In this document: positions 16,305-25,180 of the stretch, piece after piece
Layout of the letters: each line of letters opens with the position of its first letter
Position numbering within the stretch: the stretch's first letter is position 1
Origin: Streptomyces sp. ATexAB-D23
Lineage (GTDB): Bacteria; Actinomycetota; Actinomycetes; Streptomycetales; Streptomycetaceae
Assembly (NCBI RefSeq): GCF_000373645.1
Contig: NZ_KB892023.1
Span: 25,630-89,629 of the forward strand
Direction of reading: 5' to 3'
DNA length: 64,000 nt
Program-made: the position numbers and the translations under genes
The notes under the pieces: model-generated
Seen by the model: the letters and a program-made list of their open reading frames with translations, nothing else
The model's database searches: none
Told to the model about the DNA's origin: nothing

Positions 16305-17975
16305 TCAGCCGAGGAGGCCGCCGATGGGGTTGCGGCCGCTGGTGTCGCCGCTGCCGCCGGTGGAGCCGGTGGCGGGGTCGGGGTCGGTGCCGCCGGTGGT
16401 GGAGCCGCCGCCGTCGCCGGTGGAGCCGGAGGAGCTGGGGCCCGCGCTGGTGGTGGGCGGCTGCTGGGGGGTGGTCTGCTGCGGGGGCTGCTGGCCGGTG
16501 CCCTGGGTCTCGCTGGGCTGTCCGGCGCCCGCGCCCGCCGCCTGGCCCGTTTCGCGGACGTTGTCCGTGGTGGGGGTGGAGGCGTCGGCGGAGGGGGTGT
16601 GGGGGGCGGTGCTGTGGGACGGGGTGGGCTCGTGGCCGGTGGGGCTCTTGGAGGGCTTGCCGCCGCGGGACTTGTCGGGGAGCGGGGAGCCGGGGAGCTG
16701 GTTGGTGGGGACGCCGTGGGGGCCGGGGACGGTGACGACCTCGGTGGAGCGGACGGCGCCGCCGAGGATGGAGCCGATGAGGAGGGTGAGCCCGACGACG
16801 ATGCTGGCGACGACACCGCCGCGGCGCAGGACCCGGCGGCGCAGGTCCCAGATCTCGGAGCGGGGGCCGAGCTTGCGCCAGGCCTCTCCGGCGAGGCGTC
16901 CGTCGAGGGAGTAGACGGGGGCGCCCGCGATGATCAGGGGGCTCCAGGCGGCCAGGAAGATGATGTCGGGCGCGTCGTAGGCGGCGACGGTGCGCCAGCT
17001 GACGGTGACCAGGAGGGCGGCGGACAGCAGCGCGCCGACGGTGGCGGCGACGCGCTGCCAGAGGCCGAGGACGGTGAGGACGCCGACGACGACCTGGAGG
17101 AAGGCGATGGAGAGGCCGGCTCCGACCGGGTGGGACAGGGCGAAGTCGCGCAGCGGTTCGGCGAGGGCCCAGGGGTGGAGGGAGTTCAGCCACTTGACCA
17201 TGGAGCCGCGTTCGCCGCCGTCGAAGTAGACGGGGTCGCAGAGTTTGCCCATGCCGGCGTAGATGGAGATGAAGCCGAGGAGGACCCGCATGGGCAGGAG
17301 GACGACGCCGAGGTTCATGCGGCGGCCGGGGTAGTACGCGTGCCGGACGTCGTCGGCGCCGTTCTGGCGCCGGCCCCGGGTGCCGTTGTCCTCGTCGGTG
17401 AGGTCGACGGCGGGGTCGTCGTCGTAGTGGTCCGGGTCGTGGTGGAGGTCCGGGTGGTACGGCCCGGGGTCGACGGGGTCGTAGGCGCCGACGGCCCGGC
17501 GCATGGGCGGGAGCAGGGGGCCGCCGGGGCGGGGTGCGCCGATGACGGGGTTGGGCTGGGTCTCGTCGAGGGGCAGGTCGTCGAGGCGCGGGATGACCTG
17601 GGTGCCGACGCCGTGTCCGCGGTCGGACTCGTAGGGGACGTACGGCTCGTAGGGGTCGTACGCGGTGTCGGGGCGGCCCGCGGTGGAGTTCCGTACGGCC
17701 TGGAGAAGCCCGGTGGCGCCGGGGTCGCCCGGGGCGGACCTGCCGCTCCAGACGACGGGGGCGCGTCGGCCGCGACCGGCTCCGGCACCGCTCATGGCGG
17801 GGATCCTGGGCGGGCCGACGGGGCTCACACCGCGCAGCCGTGCGCGCTGGCCGGGGGCGAGCTGTACCCGGAAGCTGGCGTGGTTGACGATGACCTGCGC
17901 GGGGTCGCAGTCCACCTTGGTCATGCTCAGGGCGGGTAGTTCGTCGAACCGAGGCGTTCTGGTGTCCACACTCAT
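16305..17975 (-). CDS. DoxX-family membrane protein with long low-complexity tails
   Basis: 556 residues. A soluble N-terminal part of about 240 residues is rich in Asp, Pro and Tyr (YDPYEPYVPYESD and HHDPDHYDDDP). The DoxX core follows with MRVLLGFISIYAGMGKLCDP and three further membrane segments, then one more helix (GVVASIVVGLTLLIGSILGG) and a Pro/Ser/Thr/Gln-rich C-terminal tail of about 140 residues. DoxX proteins are four-helix membrane proteins connected with thiol and oxidative-stress homeostasis; the tails here are lineage-specific. The gene is last in the rlmB-cysS direction, but 139 bases and a terminator separate it from rlmB. Confidence 0.8.
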   Translation of the reverse strand: MSVDTRTPRFDELPALSMTKVDCDPAQVIVNHASFRVQLAPGQRARLRGVSPVGPPRIPAMSGAGAGRGRRAPVVWSGRSAPGDPGATGLLQAVRNSTAGRPDTAYDPYEPYVPYESDRGHGVGTQVIPRLDDLPLDETQPNPVIGAPRPGGPLLPPMRRAVGAYDPVDPGPYHPDLHHDPDHYDDDPAVDLTDEDNGTRGRRQNGADDVRHAYYPGRRMNLGVVLLPMRVLLGFISIYAGMGKLCDPVYFDGGERGSMVKWLNSLHPWALAEPLRDFALSHPVGAGLSIAFLQVVVGVLTVLGLWQRVAATVGALLSAALLVTVSWRTVAAYDAPDIIFLAAWSPLIIAGAPVYSLDGRLAGEAWRKLGPRSEIWDLRRRVLRRGGVVASIVVGLTLLIGSILGGAVRSTEVVTVPGPHGVPTNQLPGSPLPDKSRGGKPSKSPTGHEPTPSHSTAPHTPSADASTPTTDNVRETGQAAGAGAGQPSETQGTGQQPPQQTTPQQPPTTSAGPSSSGSTGDGGGSTTGGTDPDPATGSTGGSGDTSGRNPIGGLLG

Positions 17976-18056
17976 CTAACCGAGTGATGTGTGATTAGGA
18001 CACTGCCTTGACGGTGTCGAAGTGTCCGAGACCCGTCAACAGGTGGTGGGGGGTCG

Positions 18057-18092
18057 CGCGGGGGCGCGCGCACGTGCGCTCGCGCCCCCGCG
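18057..18092 (-). terminator. hairpin terminator after rlmB
   Basis: A perfect 12-bp GC stem (18057-18068 and 18081-18092) with a 12-base loop, 22 bases past the rlmB stop codon on the minus strand. Confidence 0.65.
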
Positions 18093-18114
18093 GGGCCCCT
18101 CCGGGCCGGGGTGG

Positions 18115-19071
18115 TCAGGCGCGGCGGCGGGCGACCTCGTACATGACGATTCCGGCGGCGACACCGGCGTTGAGGGATTCGGCGCCGCCGGGCATGGAGA
18201 TGCGGACGCGGTAGTCGCAGGTCTCGCCGACGAGCCGGCCGAGGCCCTTGCCCTCGCTGCCGATGACGATGACGACGGGGCCGCCGAGGGCTTCGAGGTC
18301 CTCGACGGTGTGCTCGCCGTCGGCGGCGAGGCCGACGACCGCGATGCCTTCCTTCTTGTACGCCTCCAGCGCGCGGGTCAGGTTGGTGACCCGGGAGACG
18401 GGCGTACGAGCGGCGGTGCCGGCGGAGGACTTCCAGGCTCCGGCGGTCATGCCGGCCGCGCGGCGCTCGGGCACGACGACGCCGTGGCCGCCGAAGGCGG
18501 AGACGGAGCGGACGATCGCGCCGAGGTTGCGGGGGTCGGTGACGCCGTCGAGGGCGACGATGAGGGGGTCCTCGCCGTTGTCGTACGCGGCGGCGGTGAG
18601 GTCCTGCGGGTCGGCGTACTCGTAGGGCGGGACCTGGAGCACGAGGCCCTGGTGGTTGAGCCCGTTCGTCATGCGGTCGAGCTCGGGGCGCGGGGCTTCC
18701 ATCAGGTTGATGTTGCCGCGCTCGCCGGCGAGCTGGAGGGCTTCGCGGACGCGCTCGTCGTTGTCGATGTACTGCTGGACGTAGAGGGTGGTGGCGGGGA
18801 CGCCGTCGCGCAGGGCCTCGTAGACGGGGTTGCGGCCGACGACCATCTCGGAGGTGCCCTTGACGCCGCCGCGGCGGGGGGCGGGGCGGCGGGCGGCGGC
18901 CTGCTTGGCCTGGGCGTTGGCGACGCGGTTCTTCTTGTGTCCCTTGCGGGCGGAGGCGGGCGGCGTCGGTCCCTTGCCTTCGAGACCACGGCGTCGCTGG
19001 CCACCGCTGCCGACCTGCATGCCCTTCTTGTTGGACGTGCGGCGGTTCCTGCGCTGGCTGTTCCCGGCCAT
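18115..19071 (-). CDS. rlmB: 23S rRNA (guanosine-2'-O)-methyltransferase RlmB
   Basis: 318 residues. A basic N-terminal extension of about 70 residues precedes the substrate-binding domain and the SpoU/TrmH knot domain, which shows the three diagnostic motifs: DGVTDPRNLGAIVRS, VIVIGSEGKGLGRLV and RISMPGGAESLNAGVAAGI. It methylates G2251-type guanosine in the 23S P-loop; TrmH-family drug-resistance methyltransferases are relatives, but linkage to cysS is the standard rlmB context. It starts 84 bases after cysS ends, with AGGTAGGTC before the ATG. Confidence 0.92.
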   Translation of the reverse strand: MAGNSQRRNRRTSNKKGMQVGSGGQRRRGLEGKGPTPPASARKGHKKNRVANAQAKQAAARRPAPRRGGVKGTSEMVVGRNPVYEALRDGVPATTLYVQQYIDNDERVREALQLAGERGNINLMEAPRPELDRMTNGLNHQGLVLQVPPYEYADPQDLTAAAYDNGEDPLIVALDGVTDPRNLGAIVRSVSAFGGHGVVVPERRAAGMTAGAWKSSAGTAARTPVSRVTNLTRALEAYKKEGIAVVGLAADGEHTVEDLEALGGPVVIVIGSEGKGLGRLVGETCDYRVRISMPGGAESLNAGVAAGIVMYEVARRRA

Positions 19072-19154
19072 GACCTACCTGTTTCGTTGCTTCAGACGTG
19101 CATACGTATAAGTGAGAGTGTGCCGCCCGGCGGGCCGGGCGGCACATGCAGGGA

Positions 19155-20558
19155 CTACTGGCGGGGGCCGAGTGTCCACCGGGGTCCGGCCGGGCTGTCC
19201 TCGATGACGAGGCCGGACTGGTTGAGCTGGTCGCGGATGGCGTCGGCGGCGGCCCAGTCCTTGCGGGCGCGGGCGGACTGGCGCTGGTCGAGGACGAGGC
19301 GGACGAGGGTGTCGACGACGCCGTGGAGGTCGTCGCCCCGGTCGCTCTCGCCGGCCCAGTGGTCGTCCAGTGGGTCGAGGCCGAGGACACCGAGCATGGC
19401 ACGGACCTCGGCGAGCCGTGCGACGGCCGCTTCCTTGTCGTCGGCGGCGAGGGCGGAGTTGCCCTGGCGGACCGTGGTGTGGACGATCGCGAGGGCCTGC
19501 GGGACGCCGAGGTCGTCGTCCATGGCTTCGGCGAAGGCGGGCGGCACCTCGGCGGCGGGCGCGACGGTCTCGCCCGCCTTCTCGGTGACGCGCTGGACGA
19601 AGCCCTCGATCCGCGCGAACGCGGACTCGGCCTCGCGCAGGGCCTCCTCGCTGTACTCGATCATCGACCGGTAGTGCGGGGTGCCGAGGTAGTAGCGCAG
19701 GACGATCGGGCGCCACGCCTTGACCATCTCGCTGACGAGCACGGAGTTGCCCAGCGACTTCGACATCTTCTCGCCGGACATGGTGACCCAGCCGTTGTGC
19801 ACCCAGTACTTCGCGAACTCGTCACCGAAGGCCTTGGCCTGGGCGATCTCGTTCTCGTGGTGCGGGAAGATCAGGTCGATGCCGCCGCCGTGGATGTCGA
19901 AGGCGGTGCCGAGGTACTTGTGCGCCATGGCGGAGCACTCCAGGTGCCAGCCCGGACGGCCGCGGCCCCAGGGCGTCTCCCAGCTCGGCTCACCGGGCTT
20001 GGACGCCTTCCACATGGCGAAGTCGCGCTTGTCGCGCTTGCCGGTCTCGTTGTCGCCGGAGGGCTGGCGCAGGTCGTCCAGGTCCTGGTTGGAGAGCTCC
20101 AGGTAGCCGGGGAACGAGCGCACGTCGAAGTAGACGTTGCCGTCGGCGGCGTAGGCGTGGCCCCGTTCGATGAGGCCGCGCATCATCTCGATCATCTCGG
20201 GGACGTGGCCGGTGGCGCGGGGCTCGTAGGTGGGCGGGAGGCAGCCGAGCGCGTCGTAGCCCGCGTTGAACGCGCGCTCGTTCTCGTAGCCGATCGCCCA
20301 CCACGGCCGGCCCTGTTCGGCGGACTTGGTGATGATCTTGTCGTCGATGTCGGTGACGTTCCGGACGAACGTCACGTCGTAGCCGCGGTAGGCGAACCAG
20401 CGGCGCATGATGTCGAAGTTCAGTCCGGACCTGATGTGCCCGATGTGCGGGGCGGCCTGGACGGTAGCGCCACAGAGGTAGATCGAGACACAGCCCGCTG
20501 CGAGCGGGACGAAGTCACGGATCTGCCGGGCGCTGGTGTCGTACAGGCGAATAGTCAC
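19155..20558 (-). CDS. cysS: cysteinyl-tRNA synthetase
   Basis: 467 residues, full length. Class I signatures are intact: AAPHIGHIRSG (HIGH) and GEKMSKSLGNS (KMSKS). The zinc-binding set includes LCGATVQ, GWHLECSAMA and HGGGIDLIFPHHENE. It charges tRNA-Cys and is related to MshC of mycothiol synthesis, but KMSKS context and length fit CysS. The GTG start at 20558 lies inside the 3' end of the upstream MFS gene (44-base overlap), so translation may be coupled or a promoter may lie within that gene. Confidence 0.95.
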   Translation of the reverse strand: MTIRLYDTSARQIRDFVPLAAGCVSIYLCGATVQAAPHIGHIRSGLNFDIMRRWFAYRGYDVTFVRNVTDIDDKIITKSAEQGRPWWAIGYENERAFNAGYDALGCLPPTYEPRATGHVPEMIEMMRGLIERGHAYAADGNVYFDVRSFPGYLELSNQDLDDLRQPSGDNETGKRDKRDFAMWKASKPGEPSWETPWGRGRPGWHLECSAMAHKYLGTAFDIHGGGIDLIFPHHENEIAQAKAFGDEFAKYWVHNGWVTMSGEKMSKSLGNSVLVSEMVKAWRPIVLRYYLGTPHYRSMIEYSEEALREAESAFARIEGFVQRVTEKAGETVAPAAEVPPAFAEAMDDDLGVPQALAIVHTTVRQGNSALAADDKEAAVARLAEVRAMLGVLGLDPLDDHWAGESDRGDDLHGVVDTLVRLVLDQRQSARARKDWAAADAIRDQLNQSGLVIEDSPAGPRWTLGPRQ

Positions 20559-21837
20559 CCCTCAAGGGTAGTAGGCCCGCACCAGTGCCCCGAGCCCCTT
20601 CCGGGGATTGCGTGACACTTGTTATGGCCTCGGGGATTTTCTCCCGCTTCGCGGGCGCTCCCGGGGGCAGGGCCAGGGCGAGGACGGCGCCGGTGAGGGG
20701 GACCGCGGCGAGTGCGGCCCAGCGCAGCGGCGCGGGTGCGTCGAGCAGGGCGCCGGTGGCGGCGCTGCCGCCGAGTACGGCAAGTCCGGACACGGAGGAG
20801 AGCGCTCCGGTGGCGAGGCCGAGGTGCCGGTCCTCGACCAGGTCGGGTACGAGCCCCCGGGCGGCGGGCACCAGGAGCATCTGGCCGAGTGTGAGCAGCA
20901 CGACGAGCGAGGTGGCGGGCAGCAGCCCGGCGGGGCCGGCCGGGGTGAGGGGTACGGCGGCGAATCCGGCGGCGACCGTGGCGAGTCCCGTGACGAGCGC
21001 GGTGCGGGGCGTGACGCGGTCGGCGGACCAGCGGGTGAGGGGCAGCTGTACGCAGACGACCAGGAGGGAGGAGAGGGCGAAGAGCCGGCCGAGCGCGGTC
21101 TGCGATCCGGTGGCGGCTTCCACTTCGGCGGGCAGCGACAGGTAGAGCTGGTTGTAGGCGATGAGGTAGCCGCTGTACACGAGGCAGAGCAGCAGGAACG
21201 GCCGGCGGCTGAGGACCTGGCGCAGCGAGCCGCGTGCTGCCGTTCGGTGGACGGGTGCGCGGCGCGGCATGAGCAGGGCGTGTCCGGCGAGGACCGCGGT
21301 GAAGACGAGGACTCCGGCGAGGCAGGCGGCGCGGAATCCGTCGTCGAGGAGCAGGAGCAGTGATCCGAGGAGCGGGCCGAGGAAGGCGCCGGCCTGTCCG
21401 GCGGCCGAGAAGCGGGCGAGGACGCGGGCGCGCGGGGTGCCGGTGAGCTGTTCGTGGCGGACGGCTTCGCGGGCGGTCTCGGACTCGACGGCGGGTGAGA
21501 AGAGGGCGGCGGCGAATCCGGTGAGGACGACGGCGCCGATGACGGTCGCGGTGGAGCCGGCGACGGCCAGCCAGCCGAATCCCGCGATCCGCAGGGCGCA
21601 GCCGGCGAGGACGACGGGCCGGGGGCCGTACCGGTCGGTGAGTGCGCCGCCGATGACGAAGAGGCCCTGCTGGCTGAAGGTGCGCAGGCCGAGGACGAGT
21701 CCGATGAGCCAGCCGGTCATGCCGAGGCCGGTGCCCAGGTGGGTGGCGAGGTAGGGCAGGACGGCGTAGAAGCCGATGTTGAAGGCGAGCTGGGTGGTGG
21801 TGAGGAGGCGGAGGTAGGGGGTGGTGGCGGCGTTCAT
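20515..21837 (-). CDS. MFS transporter (exporter type) of the Zur-boxed cassette
   Basis: 440 residues, 12 predicted membrane helices. Loop 2-3 carries the MFS signature GGALTDRYGPRPVV, and the first helix reads QLAFNIGFYAVLPYLATHLG, as in DHA1-type drug/metabolite exporters. Its ATG overlaps the permease stop codon in ATGA, so the two are translationally coupled. In metallophore systems an MFS pump of this kind exports the apo-chelator while a nickel/peptide-type importer recovers the complex. The 3' end runs 44 bases into cysS. Substrate not determined. Confidence 0.8.
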   Translation of the reverse strand: MNAATTPYLRLLTTTQLAFNIGFYAVLPYLATHLGTGLGMTGWLIGLVLGLRTFSQQGLFVIGGALTDRYGPRPVVLAGCALRIAGFGWLAVAGSTATVIGAVVLTGFAAALFSPAVESETAREAVRHEQLTGTPRARVLARFSAAGQAGAFLGPLLGSLLLLLDDGFRAACLAGVLVFTAVLAGHALLMPRRAPVHRTAARGSLRQVLSRRPFLLLCLVYSGYLIAYNQLYLSLPAEVEAATGSQTALGRLFALSSLLVVCVQLPLTRWSADRVTPRTALVTGLATVAAGFAAVPLTPAGPAGLLPATSLVVLLTLGQMLLVPAARGLVPDLVEDRHLGLATGALSSVSGLAVLGGSAATGALLDAPAPLRWAALAAVPLTGAVLALALPPGAPAKREKIPEAITSVTQSPEGARGTGAGLLPLRGDYSPVRHQRPADP

Positions 21838-23630
21838 GCGGCGGCGTTCCGGGCGGTGTGTCCCTTTACGGGGGCGGTGGTGTCCGGGGCGGTGGGTCCT
21901 TCTGCGGCGGCCGTGGTGTTCCGGCCGGTGCGTCCCCGTACGGCCGCCGTGGTGAGGACGGTGAGGGCGCCGAGGACGGCGAGGGCGGCGGCGGGGGCGA
22001 GGACGGACCAGGGGGCGCGTTCGGCGTACGGGAGGTTCTCGGAGAGCATGCGGCCCCACTCGGGTGAGGGGGGCGCCGTGCCGAGGCCGAGGAAGCCGAG
22101 GGAGGCGAGGGCCAGGGCGAGGGCGGGGACGCGCAGGGCGGCGTGCCGGGCGACGGGGGGCACGACGCCGGGCAGGAGGTGGCGGCGCAGCAGGTGCAGT
22201 CGTCCGGCGCCGAGGGCGCGGGCGGCGGTGAGGTGCGGGGCGGCGCGTTCCTGGGCGCGCAGCGCGCTGGTGTGGGCGGCGAGCGGGGCCCAGGCGACGG
22301 CGGTGACGGCGGCCGCCGCGCTCCAGGGTCCCGGGCCCGCGATGCCGGCGACGACGAGGCCGGTGAGGATCGCGGGCAGGGCGTTGGCGGTCTCGGTGAG
22401 GGCCGTGGCGCGTAGGGCTCCGACGGCGAGGCCGATGAGCAGGGTGGCGGCGGAGACGGCGAGGGCGGTCAGGACGGTGCGGGCGGCTCCGTGTCCGAGG
22501 CGGGCGAGGATGTCGCGGCCGAGGGAGTCCGTGCCCAGGGGGTGGGCGGCGGAGGGGCCGGCGAGGCGCGCGGCGGCGTCGATGTGGAGCGGGTCGCGCA
22601 GGAGTCCGGCGAGGGTGACGGCGGCGAAGAGGGCGGCGAGGAGCAGTGCGGCGGCGAGGAGGGCGGGGCGGGCGCGGGCCGCGGGCGGGACGAGTGCGGG
22701 CAGGGCGCCTTCGTCGAGGGCGGGGCCGAGCAGGGTGCGGGAGGCGAGGCGGGCGGCGAGTCCGGCGGCCGTACCGAGGAGCAGCAGGATGAGGACGCAG
22801 GCCTGGAGGACGGGGAGGTCCTGGGCGAGTGCGGCGGCCAGCGCGGTGGATCCGAGGCCGGGGATGGCGTAGAGGGTTTCGACGGCGACGGCTCCGCCGG
22901 TGAGGCCGACGACGATCAGGCCGAGCTGGGGCAGCAGGCCGGGCAGGGTGCGGCGCAGGGCGTGGCGGGCGGCGCGGTGGGCGGGCAGGCCGTGGGCGGT
23001 GGCGGCGCGGGCCCAGGGTTCGGCGAAGGCGGCGGGCAGGGCGTCGTCGAGGAGCCGGCCGAGGAGGGCGCCCGCCGGTATGCCCATGGCGAGGGCGGGC
23101 AGCACGGTGTGCTGGGGGGTGCCCCAGCCGAGCGCGGGGAGCCAGTCGAGCCGGACGGCGACGATCGCGGCGAGTACGGCGGCGATGAGGAATTCGGGGA
23201 GTGCGGCGAGGACGGCGGCCGTGGTCCCGGCCCGTGCGGTGGCGGAGCGGTGGAGGGCTCCGCGGCGCAGGGTGCGGGCGGTGAGGGCGGCGGCGGTGAG
23301 GAGGGCGACGGCGAGCGAGGCACCCATGAGGGCGAGGGAGACGCCGAGGGCGGACATCGCGTCGGGGGCGACGGGCTGTCCGGAGACCCAGGAGGTGCCG
23401 AGGTCGCCGTGGAGGAGTCCGGTGAGCCAGTCGCCGAGGAGGCGGAGGGGCCCGCCGTCGAGGCCGGTCTCGGCGCGGATGGCGTCGAGGGTCTCGGCGG
23501 TGGGGGGCCGGTCGGCGTAGCGGGCGTGCAGGATCGTGAGGGCGGGGTCGGTGCGGGTGAGGCGGGGCAGCAGCCCGATGACGGCGAGGACCGCGAGGAG
23601 GGCGGCGGCCCGTCCGGCGAGGTGTCTCAC
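21834..23630 (-). CDS. fused two-domain ABC permease (DppB-DppC type)
   Basis: 598 residues, two oligopeptide/nickel-type permease units in one chain. The N-terminal half resembles DppB/NikB (LHARYADRPPTAETLDAI, GDLGTSWVSGQPV, VETLYAIPGLG). The C-terminal half resembles DppC/NikC (HPLGTDSLGRDILARLGHGA and an EAA-like loop TAARALGAGRLHLLRRHLLPG). The GTG start lies four bases after the stop of the binding-protein gene. Normally these are two genes. No ABC ATPase is encoded beside it, so it must borrow one or be energised by an unlinked gene. Confidence 0.85.
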   Translation of the reverse strand: MRHLAGRAAALLAVLAVIGLLPRLTRTDPALTILHARYADRPPTAETLDAIRAETGLDGGPLRLLGDWLTGLLHGDLGTSWVSGQPVAPDAMSALGVSLALMGASLAVALLTAAALTARTLRRGALHRSATARAGTTAAVLAALPEFLIAAVLAAIVAVRLDWLPALGWGTPQHTVLPALAMGIPAGALLGRLLDDALPAAFAEPWARAATAHGLPAHRAARHALRRTLPGLLPQLGLIVVGLTGGAVAVETLYAIPGLGSTALAAALAQDLPVLQACVLILLLLGTAAGLAARLASRTLLGPALDEGALPALVPPAARARPALLAAALLLAALFAAVTLAGLLRDPLHIDAAARLAGPSAAHPLGTDSLGRDILARLGHGAARTVLTALAVSAATLLIGLAVGALRATALTETANALPAILTGLVVAGIAGPGPWSAAAAVTAVAWAPLAAHTSALRAQERAAPHLTAARALGAGRLHLLRRHLLPGVVPPVARHAALRVPALALALASLGFLGLGTAPPSPEWGRMLSENLPYAERAPWSVLAPAAALAVLGALTVLTTAAVRGRTGRNTTAAAEGPTAPDTTAPVKGHTARNAAA

Positions 23631-23634
23631 CCGG

Positions 23635-25149
23635 TCACCCGACGTGGGTGTCGGCGGTGATGAGGGTGCGTTCCAGGGGGTCGAGGGAGACGCCGTGGAC
23701 GCGGGTGTCGTCGTAGCCCTGGACGAAGCGCTCGTGGACGAGCGGTACGAGGGCGTCGGTGGCGAGGATGCGGGCTTCGGCAGCCGCGGCGGCGGTGTGG
23801 CGGGCGTCGGTCGGCGCGGTGCCGGCGGCCTCGGCGACGGCGGTGTCGACGTCTTCGTCGCAGAGCTGGGAGATGTTGAAGCTGCCGTCGCAGGTGAAGT
23901 CGGAGGCGAGGTAGGAGACCGGGTCGGCGGTGTCCAGGAGGGTGTTGCGGGCCTGGATGAAGGCGTCGTACTTCCCGGCGAGGGCGTCGGCCTCCATCTG
24001 GGCGTAGTCGCGGACGACCTGCTTGACGGTGAAGCCGCGCTTCTGGAGCTGCTGCTGGACGACGGTGGCGGCCTCGGGGAGTTCGGGCCGGTTGGTGTAG
24101 GTGGCGAGGACGATCTGCCCGGTCTTCGCCACCTGCGCCTTGCCGGCGGCCTTCGCCCGGCCGGCCGGGGCCGTGCGGGCGTCGGCGGCCCAGCTGACAC
24201 CCGGCCCGAGAAGTCCTCGCGCGGTGTCGGCACGGCCTTCGTAGACGGCCTTGACGAGGGCCGGGGAGTCGATGGCCTCGCGGGCGGCCGCGCGCATGGC
24301 GGGGTCGGCGAAGACGCCGCGCGCGGTGTTGAGGGAGAGGCCGTTGGTGCGGGCGGAGGAGAACGCGTGGACGAGTCCGTCGCCGAGGAGGGATGCCTGG
24401 GAGACCGGCACGTATTCGGCGACGTCGACGGCCTTGGTACGCAGGGCGTTGGCGCGGGCGGTGCCGTCGGCCACGAAGGTCACGTCGGCGCCGGGGGCCT
24501 TGGCCTTGCCGCCCCAGTAGGTGTCGTTGCGTTCCAGGGTCGCGCTGACGGCGCCCTTGACGGAGGCCAGCGTGAAGGGGCCGGTGGCGTGGCCCGCGGG
24601 GTCGACCCTGCCGTTGGCGTAGGCGGCCGCGGACAGGATGGCGAGGGAGGGGTTGGCGAGGCGCTGGGGCAGCAGCGGGTCGGCTTCCCCGGTGACGATC
24701 CGTACGGCGTCGGCGCCCCGGGCGGTGGCGGTGATGCCGGTGTCGGAGAGGACGCGGGGGCCGGGTGAGGCCTTGTCGGCGGCGTTCAGCGAGCGGACGA
24801 CGGCGGCCGGGTCCACGTCGCTGCCGTCCTGGAAGACCGCCTTGCGGAGGGTGAAGGTCCAGGTGGTGGGGTTGTCGCGCTTCCAGGACGTGGCGAGCGC
24901 GGGCTCGGCCGCGCCCTCGCCGTTCAGGGTGGTGAGGCCCTCGATGACGGCGAGGCGGCTGAGGGTGACGGCGTCGTCCCCGTAGGGGGACATGGCCTGG
25001 GCGGGCGGGAAGGCCATGACGACGCGGAGGCGTTGCCCGCCGTCGGTGTCGGACGCGCCGCCGGAGCAGGCGGTGGCGAGCGGGACGAGGAGGGCGGTCG
25101 CGGACAGGGTCAGCGGCAGCGCGGAGCGACGGCGGCGGGGAGCGGGCAT
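23635..25149 (-). CDS. peptide/nickel/metallophore-type substrate-binding lipoprotein
   Basis: 504 residues. The lipobox LATAC puts the lipid-modified Cys at 28. The mature protein is an SBP family 5 binding protein (LRVVMAFPPAQAMSPYGDD, EGLTTLNGEGAAEPALATSW, WTFTLRKAVFQDGSDVDPAAVVRS), like DppA, NikA or the staphylopine-binding CntA. It is first in a three-gene unit with the fused permease and the MFS exporter. A Zur-like box lies 16 bases before the ATG, which points to zinc-controlled uptake of a metal chelate rather than general peptide uptake. An AAGG eight bases upstream may be its ribosome site. Confidence 0.85.
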   Translation of the reverse strand: MPAPRRRRSALPLTLSATALLVPLATACSGGASDTDGGQRLRVVMAFPPAQAMSPYGDDAVTLSRLAVIEGLTTLNGEGAAEPALATSWKRDNPTTWTFTLRKAVFQDGSDVDPAAVVRSLNAADKASPGPRVLSDTGITATARGADAVRIVTGEADPLLPQRLANPSLAILSAAAYANGRVDPAGHATGPFTLASVKGAVSATLERNDTYWGGKAKAPGADVTFVADGTARANALRTKAVDVAEYVPVSQASLLGDGLVHAFSSARTNGLSLNTARGVFADPAMRAAAREAIDSPALVKAVYEGRADTARGLLGPGVSWAADARTAPAGRAKAAGKAQVAKTGQIVLATYTNRPELPEAATVVQQQLQKRGFTVKQVVRDYAQMEADALAGKYDAFIQARNTLLDTADPVSYLASDFTCDGSFNISQLCDEDVDTAVAEAAGTAPTDARHTAAAAAEARILATDALVPLVHERFVQGYDDTRVHGVSLDPLERTLITADTHVG

Positions 25150-25164
25150 GGCAACGACCTTATA

Positions 25165-25179
25165 TGAAAACGATTGTCA
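25165..25179 (-). promoter_or_regulatory. Zur-like operator upstream of the binding-protein operon
   Basis: TGAAAACGATTGTCA (read on the plus strand) is a 15-base imperfect palindrome matching the 7-1-7 pattern of actinobacterial Zur sites (TGAnAAnnnTTnTCA). On the minus strand it is followed at once by TATAAG (25163-25158), a fair -10 hexamer, so bound repressor would block RNA polymerase. It lies in the 31-base gap between the acetyltransferase stop and the lipoprotein start. The related Fur/Nur families use different consensus boxes, but only binding data can settle the regulator. Confidence 0.65.
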
Positions 25180-25180
25180 T

